64,000 bases of DNA from Pseudomonadota bacterium (GCA_023393475.1 JAEWLC010000090.1:62001-126000); one strand, 5' to 3'; positions 41,312 to 50,109 are shown, numbered from the stretch's first letter. Numbers and translations are program-made. Notes: generated by a model from the letters alone, not told the origin.

Positions 41312-42100
41312 TTAGCGCGACGCCCGCCCACCCAGCTCCCGCTCCATCCACTCCACCCCGAAGGCGACGATCTCGGGCGCACTGACCAGAACCGAGGCCG
41401 CGGCGCCGATGGTGCCGCGCTTGCCCCGTCCGCTGGCGAGAAACGCCTCGACAATGGTGGCAAAGTAGTCCTCGGGCACGCCGTCCGGCACGTCCGAGGT
41501 GTCGAACTCCTCGAACCAGCGCCAGACCTTCCGGCCGTCGACGAGGATCGGCGCCTCGTAGCGGATGACGCGCTTGTTGGGGAAATCGGCGACGTGCTCG
41601 GCGTGGTGCAGGAGCGTCATGGTGTCGAGCGGCGCGCCCAGCATCAGCACCTTGCCGCCTGCTTCGACGAGCTTGCCAAGCGGCGATTGCGGGCCGTAGC
41701 CGTAGTCCAGCGCGTGGTCGGCGGTGAACCACTCGGCCTTGCCGCCGAGCGCGGCCATCGAGGCGCCGGGACTGCCGCTGCGCAAGGCGCCGGGCGTCGT
41801 GCGCAGCAGTTCGGGCCAGAAGCCGTTGTCGCGGGTAGCGTGTGAGCGCAGGGGATCGAAGGCCGGCAGGTGGTCGCGGAGGGCAGGGTCGTCGCGCTCG
41901 TCGTCCTCGAGCTGCCAGTCGGTATAGCCGAGGATCGTGCCCTCGGGACCGAGCACGTCGCGCAGGGCGTCGACGATCATATCGGGGCCACCGGCGATCG
42001 GGCCGACCTTGCGGAGTGCGGCATGCACCAGCACCGCGTCGCTGCGGCCAAGGCCGATCGCGGCGAGATCCGCCGCGAGGTTCTGGCGGGTAGCCGTCAG
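41312..42100 (-). CDS. AAC(3)-family N-acetyltransferase
   Basis: Member of the antibiotic_NAT / aminoglycoside 3-N-acetyltransferase family. Strand VLVHAALRKVGPIAGG, the THATRDNGFWPELLRTTPGALRSGSPGASMAALG region in parts and LMLGAPLDTMTLLHHAEH are typical. The frame has no ATG, GTG or TTG giving a full N-terminus: GTG at 42034 would delete the first helix. A CTG at 42100 overlaps the HxlR stop (CTGA) and yields TATRQNLAADLAAIGLGRSD, a normal family N-terminus and 262 residues. Whether it acts on aminoglycosides is unknown. Confidence 0.8.
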   Translation of the reverse strand: MTATRQNLAADLAAIGLGRSDAVLVHAALRKVGPIAGGPDMIVDALRDVLGPEGTILGYTDWQLEDDERDDPALRDHLPAFDPLRSHATRDNGFWPELLRTTPGALRSGSPGASMAALGGKAEWFTADHALDYGYGPQSPLGKLVEAGGKVLMLGAPLDTMTLLHHAEHVADFPNKRVIRYEAPILVDGRKVWRWFEEFDTSDVPDGVPEDYFATIVEAFLASGRGKRGTIGAAASVLVSAPEIVAFGVEWMERELGGRASR

Positions 42101-42513
42101 CGGGCCGCTCCGGCGTAGCGGCGCTCGGGCGGCAGCGCTTCGGCGGCCTCCTGATGCTCGCTGTCATAGTCGATGCGCGCGCGCTGCACTTCGCCCTGGT
42201 GCTCGGCGGCCCAATTCCACAAGGAAGCAATGGGCTTCTCGAGGCTGCGGCCGAGTTCGGTCAGCTGGTATTCGACGCGCGGCGGAATCTCGGGATAGAC
42301 CGTACGGGTCACGAGGCCATCGCGTTCGAGGTTGCGCAGGGTGAGGGTCAGCATGCGCTGCGAAATGCCGCCGATGGTGTGGCGCAGTTCGTTGAAGCGC
42401 ATGGTCTTCCGGCCGAGATAGCCGACGATCATCACGCTCCACTTGTCGCCGATCCGGTTGAGGATATCGGCCATGGCGTTGCAGGTTTCGCTCCTGCCGG
42501 GAATGGGCTTCAT
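42097..42513 (-). CDS. HxlR-family transcriptional regulator
   Basis: 138-residue winged-helix regulator (MarR-like superfamily). The HxlR core is clear: ILNRIGDKWSVMIVGYL, then RFNELRHTIGGISQRMLTLTLRNLERDGLV and a wing with VEYQLTELGRSL. The conserved cysteine near the N-terminus is C12 (ETCNAM). ATG at 42513 has GGAGG upstream. Its stop overlaps the proposed CTG start of the AAC(3) gene, so the two probably form an operon. Confidence 0.9.
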   Translation of the reverse strand: MKPIPGRSETCNAMADILNRIGDKWSVMIVGYLGRKTMRFNELRHTIGGISQRMLTLTLRNLERDGLVTRTVYPEIPPRVEYQLTELGRSLEKPIASLWNWAAEHQGEVQRARIDYDSEHQEAAEALPPERRYAGAAR

Positions 42514-42623
42514 TTCGGTGCCTCCAGATGGGCAACTGTCATTTGCTGCCAATATAGAGACGGTTACCGTTTGTGACTAGGGGCGGAGCGGACACCGGTG
42601 CGTGGGGCCACCCCCACCCTTGA

Positions 42624-42646
42624 TCCCTCCCCACAAGGGGGAGGGA
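42624..42646. repeat. Intergenic hairpin repeat
   Basis: TCCCTCCCC-ACAAG-GGGGAGGGA, a perfect 9-bp stem, flanked by a CCACCC-type sequence of the sort dispersed in many Rhizobiales intergenic regions. It lies downstream of the DJ-1 gene. No T-run. Confidence 0.55.
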
Positions 42647-42705
42647 GGCGCATCCAGGGCTAGAACCCGTAGCGAAGCTGGGTGGGTGGGCGGCTGGTAC
42701 CAGCC

Positions 42706-43278
42706 TCACGCCGCCTGCCCGAACTGCGCCGCGTGCATGCCGACATAGTAGCTGAGATTGTCGTCGGCGAGCCCCAGCCCCTCCATCACCGCCGCCATGA
42801 AGGCCACCGGCGATGTGCCGCCCGCCGTGACGATGCCGCCGTCGCTCACCGCGCCTTCCGTGTCGCGATAGAGCGCCGCGCCGGCATAGCCGGTGAAATC
42901 GAGATAGCCCGCGCCATTGCTGGTGTGGCGGATGCCGTCCAGCAGCCCCGCTTTCGCGCCGGCCACGGTCGCATCGCAGATCAGCCCGATCAGCTTGCCC
43001 TTGGCCTTCGCATCCCGCAGCAGCGGCGCGACATCGGGCGCGGCCGGCGACTGCCAGATGGTGCCGCCGCAGACGATGATCGCGTCGAAATCGGCCGCAT
43101 CGATCTCCTCGAGCTTCAGCGAGGGCGTCACGGTCATGCCGCCCGACGAGGTGACCGGCAGGCCACCGGGGGTCGCGAAGCGGGTCTCCACCTTGTAGAA
43201 GGCGTGGGCGACTGCGTTGAGCAGGGCGGTCTCCCAGTCGGCGAAACCTTCGGTGAGGATGGTAAGAATGGTGGTCAT
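42706..43278 (-). CDS. DJ-1/PfpI-family protein
   Basis: 190-residue single-domain glutamine-amidotransferase-like fold protein. The nucleophile cysteine is in LIGLICDATVAGA (about residue 100) and the ISSGGxT-like elements VTSSGGMTVTP and CGGTIWQSPA are present. Members act as deglycases, isonitrile hydratases or chaperones; no specific activity can be given. It is divergent from a YafY regulator, which may control it. Confidence 0.88.
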   Translation of the reverse strand: MTTILTILTEGFADWETALLNAVAHAFYKVETRFATPGGLPVTSSGGMTVTPSLKLEEIDAADFDAIIVCGGTIWQSPAAPDVAPLLRDAKAKGKLIGLICDATVAGAKAGLLDGIRHTSNGAGYLDFTGYAGAALYRDTEGAVSDGGIVTAGGTSPVAFMAAVMEGLGLADDNLSYYVGMHAAQFGQAA

Positions 43279-43350
43279 TTGCTGTCTCCTTGATCGATGG
43301 CAGGAGCCTAGCCGCGCCGGCCACCCGTTTTTGTCAGCAGCGGCCTAGCC

Positions 43351-44043
43351 ATGGCGAAGCGCTCGGAACGGCTGCTCAACCTGATGCAGGCGCTGCGCCG
43401 CCGCCGCCGGCCCGTCGCCGGGCAGCTGCTGGCCGAGGAAATGGGCGTGTCGCTGCGCTCGCTCTATCGCGACATCGAGACGCTGAAATCGATGGGTGCG
43501 GCGATCGACGGCGAAGCCGGGGTCGGCTTCCAGCTGCGGGCCGAGCATTTCCTGCCGCCCCTGATGTTCAGCAACGAGGAACTCGAGGCGCTGGTCCTTG
43601 GCCTGCGCGGGCTGATCTATGGGCCGGATGCCGAGATGGCGCTTACCGCGCGCGACGCCAGCAGCAAGATCGAGGCGGTGCTGCCCAAGCCGATGCGGGA
43701 CGAAATGACCTCGATCGGGCTCTTCGTCATCCCGCCGCGCGAGATCGATCCGGATAACCTCCTCGGCCGCCTCCGCCGGTCGCTGCGCGAGGAACAGCAG
43801 GTCTGGCTCGGCTATCGCGACAAAACCGGTGCCATCACCGAGCGCACCGTCTATCCGATCGCGCTCGGCTATTTCGAGGGCCACCAGACGCTCGCCGCCT
43901 GGTGCACGCTCCGTGCAGACTTCCGCAGCTTCCGCGTCGATGGCATCACCGCGCTCGACCTGCTCGATGCGCACCTGCCCGAACCGAGGCGCACGCTGTT
44001 CCATCGCTGGGCCAGCGCCCGAAATCTGCCGGATTTGACCTAG
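43351..44043 (+). CDS. YafY-family WYL-domain regulator
   Basis: 230-residue transcriptional regulator with an N-terminal HTH (AKRSERLLNLMQALRRRRRPVAGQLLAEEMGVSLRSLYRDIETL in pieces) and a C-terminal WYL ligand domain containing WLGYRDKTG and VYPIALGYFEGHQTLAAWC. The third residue of the WYL motif region reads W..C rather than WYL, common in this subgroup. Divergent from the DJ-1 gene with 72 bp between starts, so local regulation is likely. Confidence 0.88.
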   Translation: MAKRSERLLNLMQALRRRRRPVAGQLLAEEMGVSLRSLYRDIETLKSMGAAIDGEAGVGFQLRAEHFLPPLMFSNEELEALVLGLRGLIYGPDAEMALTARDASSKIEAVLPKPMRDEMTSIGLFVIPPREIDPDNLLGRLRRSLREEQQVWLGYRDKTGAITERTVYPIALGYFEGHQTLAAWCTLRADFRSFRVDGITALDLLDAHLPEPRRTLFHRWASARNLPDLT

Positions 44044-44153
44044 ATGCGGTGGCGGCTCAAAAACCCTTGATCTCAGCCCCCGGACGGTTGAGCGACGCAC
44101 ATGGCGTTGCTAAAAACCTCGCGGCCCCGAGACAATAGCATTCCGGAGGCGCC

Positions 44154-45230
44154 TTGCTCGCCCGATTCCGCCGGCGCTTAGCCGCCTGCCTCATGGTAGT
44201 CCTCGCCGTCACCGGCACGACGCCCGCCTGGGCCGTGCCGATGCTGCTCGTCGACGCGCAGACCTTCGAGGTGCTCTACGCCGAAGAGGCGGGCCAGCCG
44301 TGGCATCCGGCCTCGCTCACCAAGCTGATGACGGCCTATGTGGCGTTCCGTGCCATCGAAGCCGGGCGGATCAGCCTCGACGACACGATCAAGATCTCGA
44401 AGAACGCCTGGAACCAGGCCCCGTCGAAATCCGGCCTCAAGGTCGGCTCCGCCATCACCCTGCGCGACGCACTCTACGTCCTCGTGGTCAAATCGGCCAA
44501 CGACATCGCGGTTGCCATCGCCGAGGGCATCTCGGGCTCGGTGCCGGCCTTTGTCGAGGAGATGAACGAGATGGCGGCTGCCATGGGCATGTCGGCCACG
44601 CACTACGTGAACCCCAACGGCCTCCACGCCGAAAAGCAGGTGACCTCGGCCCGCGACCTCGCCATCCTCGCCCTCATCATCCGGCGCGATTACCCGCAAT
44701 ATGCCGACATGTTCGAGACCGAAGCGGTGCGGCTCGGCAAGGCCAAGATGGAATCCAACAACGGGCTGCTGCAGCACTTCCTCGGCACCAACGGCATGAA
44801 GACCGGCTATGTCTGTGCCTCGGGCCTCAACATCGTCGCCACCGTCGATCGCGGCGGCCGCTCGATGCTGGCGGTGGTGCTGGGCGGGGTGTCGGCGCGC
44901 GAACGCAACGAGCTGACGGCCGAACTCCTGCTGCGCGGCTTTGCCAATGTGCTGACCGGCACCGGACAGAATGTCGTGCAACTCGCCAATGTCGATGCGC
45001 CGCCGGTCAACATGCGCTCGCAGATCTGCGGCAAGGAATCCAAGGCTTATGTCGCGGAGCGCGAAGCGGCCTTCCCGATGGGCCTCAAGGGCCACCCGAG
45101 CTACCTGACCGACGAGATCGAAGGCAAGGTCTACACCGCCACCGACCTCGGCATCATCATCGACGACGTGCCCCTGCCGCGCCCGCGCCCCAACTGGGCC
45201 CCGGCAGCCGTGGCGCTGGCCGAACAGTAG
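44154..45230 (+). CDS. D-alanyl-D-alanine carboxypeptidase (penicillin-binding protein 5/6 type)
   Basis: 358-residue periplasmic PBP that trims peptidoglycan pentapeptides. A signal peptide (LARFRRRLAACLMVVLAVTGTTPAWA) is followed by the three active-site motifs SLTK (about residue 53), SAN (~113) and KTG (~221). Start is TTG at 44154 with GGAGGC spaced 4 bases ahead. The C-terminal extension after the transpeptidase domain (about 95 residues, ending PRPRPNWAP) is longer than the core and may be the PBP5-like anchor domain or a degenerate version of it. Confidence 0.92.
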   Translation: MLARFRRRLAACLMVVLAVTGTTPAWAVPMLLVDAQTFEVLYAEEAGQPWHPASLTKLMTAYVAFRAIEAGRISLDDTIKISKNAWNQAPSKSGLKVGSAITLRDALYVLVVKSANDIAVAIAEGISGSVPAFVEEMNEMAAAMGMSATHYVNPNGLHAEKQVTSARDLAILALIIRRDYPQYADMFETEAVRLGKAKMESNNGLLQHFLGTNGMKTGYVCASGLNIVATVDRGGRSMLAVVLGGVSARERNELTAELLLRGFANVLTGTGQNVVQLANVDAPPVNMRSQICGKESKAYVAEREAAFPMGLKGHPSYLTDEIEGKVYTATDLGIIIDDVPLPRPRPNWAPAAVALAEQ

Positions 45231-45283
45231 GCCGGGCTCCCCTGAAGTAGGGGCACGGGCACATCCTTGTCCCCCTCACCGGC

Positions 45284-45363
45284 TGTCATCCCAGCGAAGG
45301 CTGGGATCCAACTTGCAGCTGGCGCGCATGGAGAAATGGATCCCTGCCTTCGCAGGGATGACA
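45284..45363. repeat. 80-bp palindromic repeat, copy 4
   Basis: Left arm TGTCATCCCAGCGAAGGCTG, right arm CCCTGCCTTCGCAGGGATGACA. Between the convergent carboxypeptidase and tusA genes. The left arm's base pairs differ from other copies but remain complementary. Confidence 0.85.
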
Positions 45364-45404
45364 GTCCGATGGTTTTGCCCAAGCGGAGACCGCTACAGGG
45401 GCGT

Positions 45405-45632
45405 TCAGCCCTTCACGATCCCGAACCGTAGCGTCTCGCCGTCCTGGCTCACCTCGCAGGGCCAGCCGTTCTGGCGGCAGTAGAGCGGGATATCGACCTT
45501 GGCCATCGGGTCGGTGGCGAGCACGACGAGCCGGGCGCCCGCCGGCAGCTGCGACAGGCGCTTTTCCATCTTCAGCACCGGCAGGGGGCATTTCAGCCCC
45601 CGGCAGTCGAGCGTCTCGGCCTCAGTTGGCAA
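45405..45632 (-). CDS. TusA-family sulfur carrier protein
   Basis: 75-residue sulfur carrier with the active cysteine in DCRGLKCPLPVLKMEK (C15 in CPxP) and the family strand LVVLATDPMAKVDIP. Such proteins relay persulfide sulfur for tRNA thiolation or molybdenum cofactor work. The start is TTG (PTEAETLDC), 11 bases inside the end of the CAP gene, so the two are coupled. Confidence 0.88.
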   Translation of the reverse strand: MPTEAETLDCRGLKCPLPVLKMEKRLSQLPAGARLVVLATDPMAKVDIPLYCRQNGWPCEVSQDGETLRFGIVKG

Positions 45633-46089
45633 GCACGAGCACCCAGTAGACGCCGTGCGCCGAGTTCGGATCGTAGGAGACGCCGAGGCCGGCGCGGGTC
45701 GCGCCCTGCGTGGCGAGTGCCGCGGCGTCGGCCGGCACGTTGCGCCAGCCCGAGAACACTTCGGCGAAAGTGGTGTAGCCGGCGCTCAGCCGCATCGCCA
45801 GCGCGCCGGGCGGCAGCAGCGGCTGGCCGCCGGTCTTGGCATAGTTGACGGCAGCAGTCTGCGCGGCGCTGTCGAGCAGGGTATCGCCGCGCACGTCGGC
45901 GGCGCCCTGCGAGCGGCGGAAATCGTTGAGCAGGAAGAGGGCCTCGACGCGGTTGAGCTGGGCGCCCGGCACGTTCATCGGCGCCGTCAGCCCCGGCGAC
46001 AGCGCCCCCCCACCCCCGGCCGAACAGGCGGCCAGCAGCGCGGTCATTGCCGCGGCAGCGACGAGGGAGATGAATTTGGCGTAGCGCAT
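45622..46089 (-). CDS. CAP-domain lipoprotein
   Basis: 155-residue secreted protein with a lipobox LLAAC (residues 18-22) after a 17-residue signal, and a CAP/SCP-type domain: LNDFRRSQGAADVRGDTLLDSAAQTAAVNYA, then TTFAEVFSGWRN and GVYWVLVLAN. The canonical histidine of eukaryotic CAP proteins is not evident. It is expected on the inner face of the outer membrane or in the periplasm. Function unknown. Confidence 0.85.
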   Translation of the reverse strand: MRYAKFISLVAAAAMTALLAACSAGGGGALSPGLTAPMNVPGAQLNRVEALFLLNDFRRSQGAADVRGDTLLDSAAQTAAVNYAKTGGQPLLPPGALAMRLSAGYTTFAEVFSGWRNVPADAAALATQGATRAGLGVSYDPNSAHGVYWVLVLAN

Positions 46090-46143
46090 GGTTGCAGACT
46101 CCGTGCATGGCCGGTTGAGCCCGGCGTGGCCGACATGCAGTTC

Positions 46144-46220
46144 TGGTGACCCCGACGCGATTCGAACGCGTGGCCTCAGGATTAGGAATCCTGCGCTCTA
46201 TCCAACTGAGCTACGGGGCC
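46144..46220 (-). tRNA. tRNA-Arg (CCT)
   Basis: 77 nt including encoded CCA. Acceptor GGCCCCG pairs with CGGGGTC (one G-U). Anticodon stem CAGGA/TCCTG and loop TTCCTAA give anticodon CCT, reading AGG. The T-arm contains GTTCGAATC. Confidence 0.95.
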
Positions 46221-46374
46221 AACCGTGCCTGCACATAGCAAAGGTTGGCGCGCGGGGAAACCACCGATGGCAAACTGTGCGGGCCAAGCAATCGTACGTG
46301 ATCGCCGCGCCGGAACTGTTGCTTGTCACCCAGGGTTGCTAGGCTTCGGGTATTTCCGAGGCAAGGAGTTAAAG

Positions 46375-46800
46375 ATGAAGCGCAGTGCAACGGCAGTCTG
46401 GAAGGGCACATTGCAGGAGGGCGCAGGCACCCTTGATGTGCAGAGCGGTGCGTTCGCCGCGCTCCCCTATACGTTCAAGGGCCGGTTCGTCGATGAATCG
46501 GGCAAGTCCGGGACCAATCCGGAAGAACTGATCGGCGCGGCCCATGCCGGCTGCTACGCCATGCAGTTCAGCGCCTTCCTCGCGCAGAACGGCACGCCGG
46601 CCGAAAACCTCAATGTCACGGCGGCGGTCGAGCTCATTCCGGGCACCGGCATCACCGGCAGCGCGCTTACGGTCGAGGGCAAGGTGCCGGGCATCGACGC
46701 GGCCAAGTTCACCGAACTGGCGGAGAAGGCCAAGGCGGAATGCCCGGTGTCGCGGGCGCTGGGCGCCATCAACGTGACGCTGGACGCAAAACTCGTCTGA
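46375..46800 (+). CDS. osmC: OsmC/Ohr-family peroxiredoxin-like protein
   Basis: 141-residue thiol peroxidase, detoxifying organic hydroperoxides. The two active cysteines are in AAHAGCYAM (about residue 60) and AKAECPVSRAL (~125), with GTNPEELIGAAHA as the family motif. ATG at 46375 has AAGGAG seven bases ahead. An intrinsic terminator lies about 95 bp after the stop. The intervening stretch contains small hairpins and no gene. Confidence 0.93.
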   Translation: MKRSATAVWKGTLQEGAGTLDVQSGAFAALPYTFKGRFVDESGKSGTNPEELIGAAHAGCYAMQFSAFLAQNGTPAENLNVTAAVELIPGTGITGSALTVEGKVPGIDAAKFTELAEKAKAECPVSRALGAINVTLDAKLV

Positions 46801-46895
46801 CCCAAAAAACTTTCGACCCGGTGGAACTCCACCGTCGGTCGCGCGTTCTATCCCTGTAGTCGAACACTCGAAAGAGCAGTTGGATTGCAAAAGCG

Positions 46896-46933
46896 GCGGG
46901 AGCGCTGATCAACATCAGCACTCCCGCTGTTTT
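46896..46933. terminator. Strong hairpin terminator after osmC
   Basis: GCGGGAG-C-GCTGAT (46896-46909) pairs with ATCAGC-A-CTCCCGC (46914-46927), separated by a CAAC loop and followed on the plus strand by TGTTTT. It ends osmC and may also serve the convergent gene, whose stop begins at 46935. Confidence 0.8.
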
Positions 46934-47649
46934 CATATGCTGGCCGCAACGCGCCAGTCGGCCCAGGCCGAGACCGTATGGACCCGCCGCGTGTGCCGAT
47001 GCTCTTCGCCGAACGGGGCCACCTCCCATTTCCAGCGCAAACCCGATCGCGGCATGGCATGGCCCTGCGTGAGATCTGCGCTGTCGAGGACGACGCCGTG
47101 GCGGTTGAAGACGCGGTAGTCGATATCGGTCACCAGCGTCGCCGGGCAGGCGAGCGACGCCAGCGCGGCCAGGTGCCGCTCGACCACGAAGCGCGAGCGC
47201 TCCGGCGCGGCCGCGGCCATCTCGCCGATGAGGTTCGAGGAGATCACCCAGTCGAGGCGGTCGATTTCGGCGAGAAAGGCGAGATCGAGCGCGGCTTCGT
47301 CGGCGAGGTCGCGCCACTCGAGGTCGATATTGGCGTAACGGCCAAGGCGCGGCTGGATGGTGGTGAGATGCGCCCGATCGACCAGCACCACGCGTTCGAA
47401 AGTGCGGGCCAGCGACTCCAGCGGCAGTTCGAACAGCGGGCCGGAGCCGAGCACGACCACCGTCCGGCGCACCGGGAAATCGTCGATCGCGGTATCGATC
47501 AGGCCGCGCGCGTTGGCGAGATGCGGGGCCCAGGCGCGCCTCCGGCGCTCGCCGCGGGCCCAGTAGCGCACCGCCTCCTTCAGATGGGGCTGGAACGCCG
47601 GTGGGGTGATCCGCCGGCTCGCGGCATGGACTCGAAGTTCGGCGAGCAT
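46933..47649 (-). CDS. Hypothetical protein with Rossmann-like motif
   Basis: About 238 residues from ATG 47649, or up to 272 from 47751. A glycine-rich strand RRTVVVLGSGPLFELPLESLA and RVVLVDRAHLTTIQPRL resemble motifs I and II of SAM methyltransferases, and DWVISSNLIGEMA resembles motif IV, but I recognise no family. Not an obvious membrane or secreted protein. It is divergent from the thermonuclease gene. The start is uncertain: the 34 residues upstream of 47649 look coding-like, but none of the in-frame starts has a clear ribosome site. Confidence 0.65.
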   Translation of the reverse strand: MLAELRVHAASRRITPPAFQPHLKEAVRYWARGERRRRAWAPHLANARGLIDTAIDDFPVRRTVVVLGSGPLFELPLESLARTFERVVLVDRAHLTTIQPRLGRYANIDLEWRDLADEAALDLAFLAEIDRLDWVISSNLIGEMAAAAPERSRFVVERHLAALASLACPATLVTDIDYRVFNRHGVVLDSADLTQGHAMPRSGLRWKWEVAPFGEEHRHTRRVHTVSAWADWRVAASI

Positions 47650-47768
47650 CGCGGCATACCCCGGCTGGAGAATCGAGGTGATCGTATTGCGTGCCGCCGC
47701 TACCGCAAGATTGTTCGCTCGGCGGCGCGCGGGGGAAGAATTTCGCCGCAATTTCGTGCAGTTTCCAG

Positions 47769-48599
47769 ATGCGTCGGAAGGGGCGGAGCTTGCTTGTTCG
47801 GGAAGTCATCAAATTGGCCGTGGCCACGGCGGTTCTTGCCATGCCGCTGAGTCCGGCTGCGGCCTGCGAGGGGCTCGTCGACGGCCCGAAGGGTGTGGTG
47901 GTTTCCGTCACCGACGGCGACACCGTGGTGCTCGACAATGGCCTCGTCGTCCGCCTCATCGGCATGCAGGCGCCCAAGCTCGCGCTCGGCCGCGAGGATT
48001 TTGAGGATTGGCCTCGGGCCGGCGAGGCCAAGGCCGCGCTGGAGAAGCTGGTACTGGATAGGGAAGTGCGCGTGCGCCATGGCGGCGAGCGCATCGACCG
48101 GCACGGGCGCACGCTCGGCCAGTTGTTTGTCACCGGCGAAGCAGAAACCTGGGTGCAGCAGCAGATGATCGCGGCGGGCTGGGCCCGGGTCTATTCGTTC
48201 CCCGACAATCGTGCATGCGTGACACAGTTGCTCGCCGTCGAGACGCAGGCACGCCTCGACAAGCTTGGCATCTGGGCCGATCCCTACTATCTCGTGCGGC
48301 GGGCGGACCGGCCGGACGATTTCGCCGGGCGCCAAGGTTACTACGAGCTGGTGGAAGGTCGCGTGCTTCTCGCCGAAAAGGTGCAGGGGCGCGTCTACCT
48401 GAATTTCGGCCGGTCGTGGAAAGACGATTACACGGCTGTCCTCGACAAGGCGGCGCTGGGGCTGTTTTCGAAGAGTGGACTCGATCCGCAGAAACTCGAA
48501 GGCGCCCTGGTAAGGATCAGGGGTTGGGTGGACGAAGACGACGGCCCGCGGGTCGAAATCACCCATCCGGAGCAGATTGAGGTTTTACGGGCTCCATGA
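47769..48599 (+). CDS. Secreted thermonuclease-like protein
   Basis: Staphylococcal-nuclease-fold protein, about 276 residues. The hydrophobic stretch IKLAVATAVLAMPLSPAAA is a signal peptide. SNase motifs: VVSVTDGDTVVLDNGLVVRLIGMQAPKLALG in parts, HGGERIDRHGRTLGQLFV and GWARVYSFPDN. A second domain of about 90 residues follows. Start 47769 is taken; TTG at 47790 (spaced six from AAGGGG) is also possible. Its stop overlaps the M48 start (ATGA). Confidence 0.85.
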   Translation: MRRKGRSLLVREVIKLAVATAVLAMPLSPAAACEGLVDGPKGVVVSVTDGDTVVLDNGLVVRLIGMQAPKLALGREDFEDWPRAGEAKAALEKLVLDREVRVRHGGERIDRHGRTLGQLFVTGEAETWVQQQMIAAGWARVYSFPDNRACVTQLLAVETQARLDKLGIWADPYYLVRRADRPDDFAGRQGYYELVEGRVLLAEKVQGRVYLNFGRSWKDDYTAVLDKAALGLFSKSGLDPQKLEGALVRIRGWVDEDDGPRVEITHPEQIEVLRAP

Positions 48600-50068
48600 C
48601 CATGGGACCGAAGATGAAGGCGCTCGGCGCCATGCTCTCCGCGGCGCTGCTCGTGCTGCTCGCGGCCTGCTCGAGCCTGCCCGGCGTTTCCGTCAGCCGC
48701 ACGCAGGACCAGAGCGCCCCGCCGGTCGCGGCCTCCACCGAGGATACCGAGGAAGATGCCATCGGCGCGCGCGAGCATCCGCGCATCGTCGCCTCCTATG
48801 GCGGCATCTATTCGGACCGCCAGGCCGAGATCATGATCGCCCGGATCGTCGGCCGGCTGCTCGCCGCTGCCGACCAGCCGAACCAGAAGTTCACCGTCAC
48901 CATCCTCGATACCGCCGAGGTCAACGCCTTCGCGCTGCCGGGCGGCTATGTCTACGTGACGCGCGGCATCCTCGCGCTCGCCTCCGATACGTCGGAGCTC
49001 GCGGCCGTGCTGGCGCACGAGATCGCCCACGTGACGCTGAAGCATGCCCGGGCCCGCACCAACCGGGCCAAGACCAACGAGATCGTCGACAAGGTCGTCT
49101 CGGGCGTCTTTGGTGCCGATACGGCAACCGACCAGGCCTCGAACCGCTCGAAGATGTCGCTCGCGGCCTTCAGCCAGCAGCAGGAACTTGCCGCCGACAA
49201 GGAAGGCATCCTGACGGCCGGACGCGCCGGGTTCGATCCGCACGCCTCGGCCCGCTTCCTCGGCGCCATGGGCCGGTTCGCGCACTTCTCGCAAGGCGAT
49301 GCCGACCAGGAAGGCGATTTCCTCTCCTCGCATCCCTCGACGCCCGATCGCATCCAGAAGGCGATCGAGACGGCGCGCGCCTTCTTTGGCGCTCCCGGCC
49401 TCGGCGAAACCGATCGCGAAGGCTACATGGCCGGCATCGAGGGCCTCGCCTTTGGCGACAGCCCGGCGCAGGGCGCCGTCAACGGCCGCCGCTACGTCAA
49501 CCCGGCGCTGAAATTCACCTTCGAGGTGCCGCAGAACTATACGCTGCAGATTTCGAAGGGCGCCGTTGTCGGCGTCGCCGGCGAAGGCGAGGCGGTCCGC
49601 TTCGACAGCGCCGAAGTGCCGACCACGATGGGGCTCGAGGACTACCTGAAGTCGGGCTGGATCGCGGGCCTGCAACCGCAGACGGTCCGGCACGAGAGTG
49701 CCAACGGCTACGACATGGCGACCGGCGTCGCGGTCACGCCGCAGTGGAACTTCCGCGTCGCCGTGGTCCGCCACGAGGGCAAGGTCTATCGCTTCATCTT
49801 CGCCTCGCGCTTCGACAGCGACGCCTTTGCCAAGGCCGCCGAATCCACGCTGAGGAGCTTCCGGGCGGCGACCGCCAAGGATGTCGCGCAGGTGCGCAAG
49901 CTCGTCATCCGTACCGTCACCGCCGGCGCGGTCGACAGCGCGGATTCGCTGGCGCGCCGCATGACCGGCCTCAGCCGCGGCACCGACCTGTTCTACATCC
50001 TCAACAACCTCTACCCCGGCGACACCCTCGTCACCGGCCAGCGGTACAAGATCGTCACGGTCGAGTAG
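48596..50068 (+). CDS. M48-family zinc metalloprotease (lipoprotein)
   Basis: 490-residue protein with a lipobox (LLAACSS about residue 25), so it is anchored on the periplasmic side. The zinc motif HEIAHVTLKH is near residue 140, with the third ligand region QELAADKEG about 45 residues on. The C-terminal half (from about 290) is a distinct domain ending in a LysM-like segment (LFYILNNLYPGDTL). It resembles the BepA/YfgC-Loi P-like envelope proteases that degrade misfolded outer-membrane proteins. Coupled to the thermonuclease by an ATGA overlap. Confidence 0.9.
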   Translation: MTMGPKMKALGAMLSAALLVLLAACSSLPGVSVSRTQDQSAPPVAASTEDTEEDAIGAREHPRIVASYGGIYSDRQAEIMIARIVGRLLAAADQPNQKFTVTILDTAEVNAFALPGGYVYVTRGILALASDTSELAAVLAHEIAHVTLKHARARTNRAKTNEIVDKVVSGVFGADTATDQASNRSKMSLAAFSQQQELAADKEGILTAGRAGFDPHASARFLGAMGRFAHFSQGDADQEGDFLSSHPSTPDRIQKAIETARAFFGAPGLGETDREGYMAGIEGLAFGDSPAQGAVNGRRYVNPALKFTFEVPQNYTLQISKGAVVGVAGEGEAVRFDSAEVPTTMGLEDYLKSGWIAGLQPQTVRHESANGYDMATGVAVTPQWNFRVAVVRHEGKVYRFIFASRFDSDAFAKAAESTLRSFRAATAKDVAQVRKLVIRTVTAGAVDSADSLARRMTGLSRGTDLFYILNNLYPGDTLVTGQRYKIVTVE

Positions 50069-50109
50069 GGCGCCGCCGCGTCGGCGTTATTCCCGAGAAG
50101 CAACTCCGA

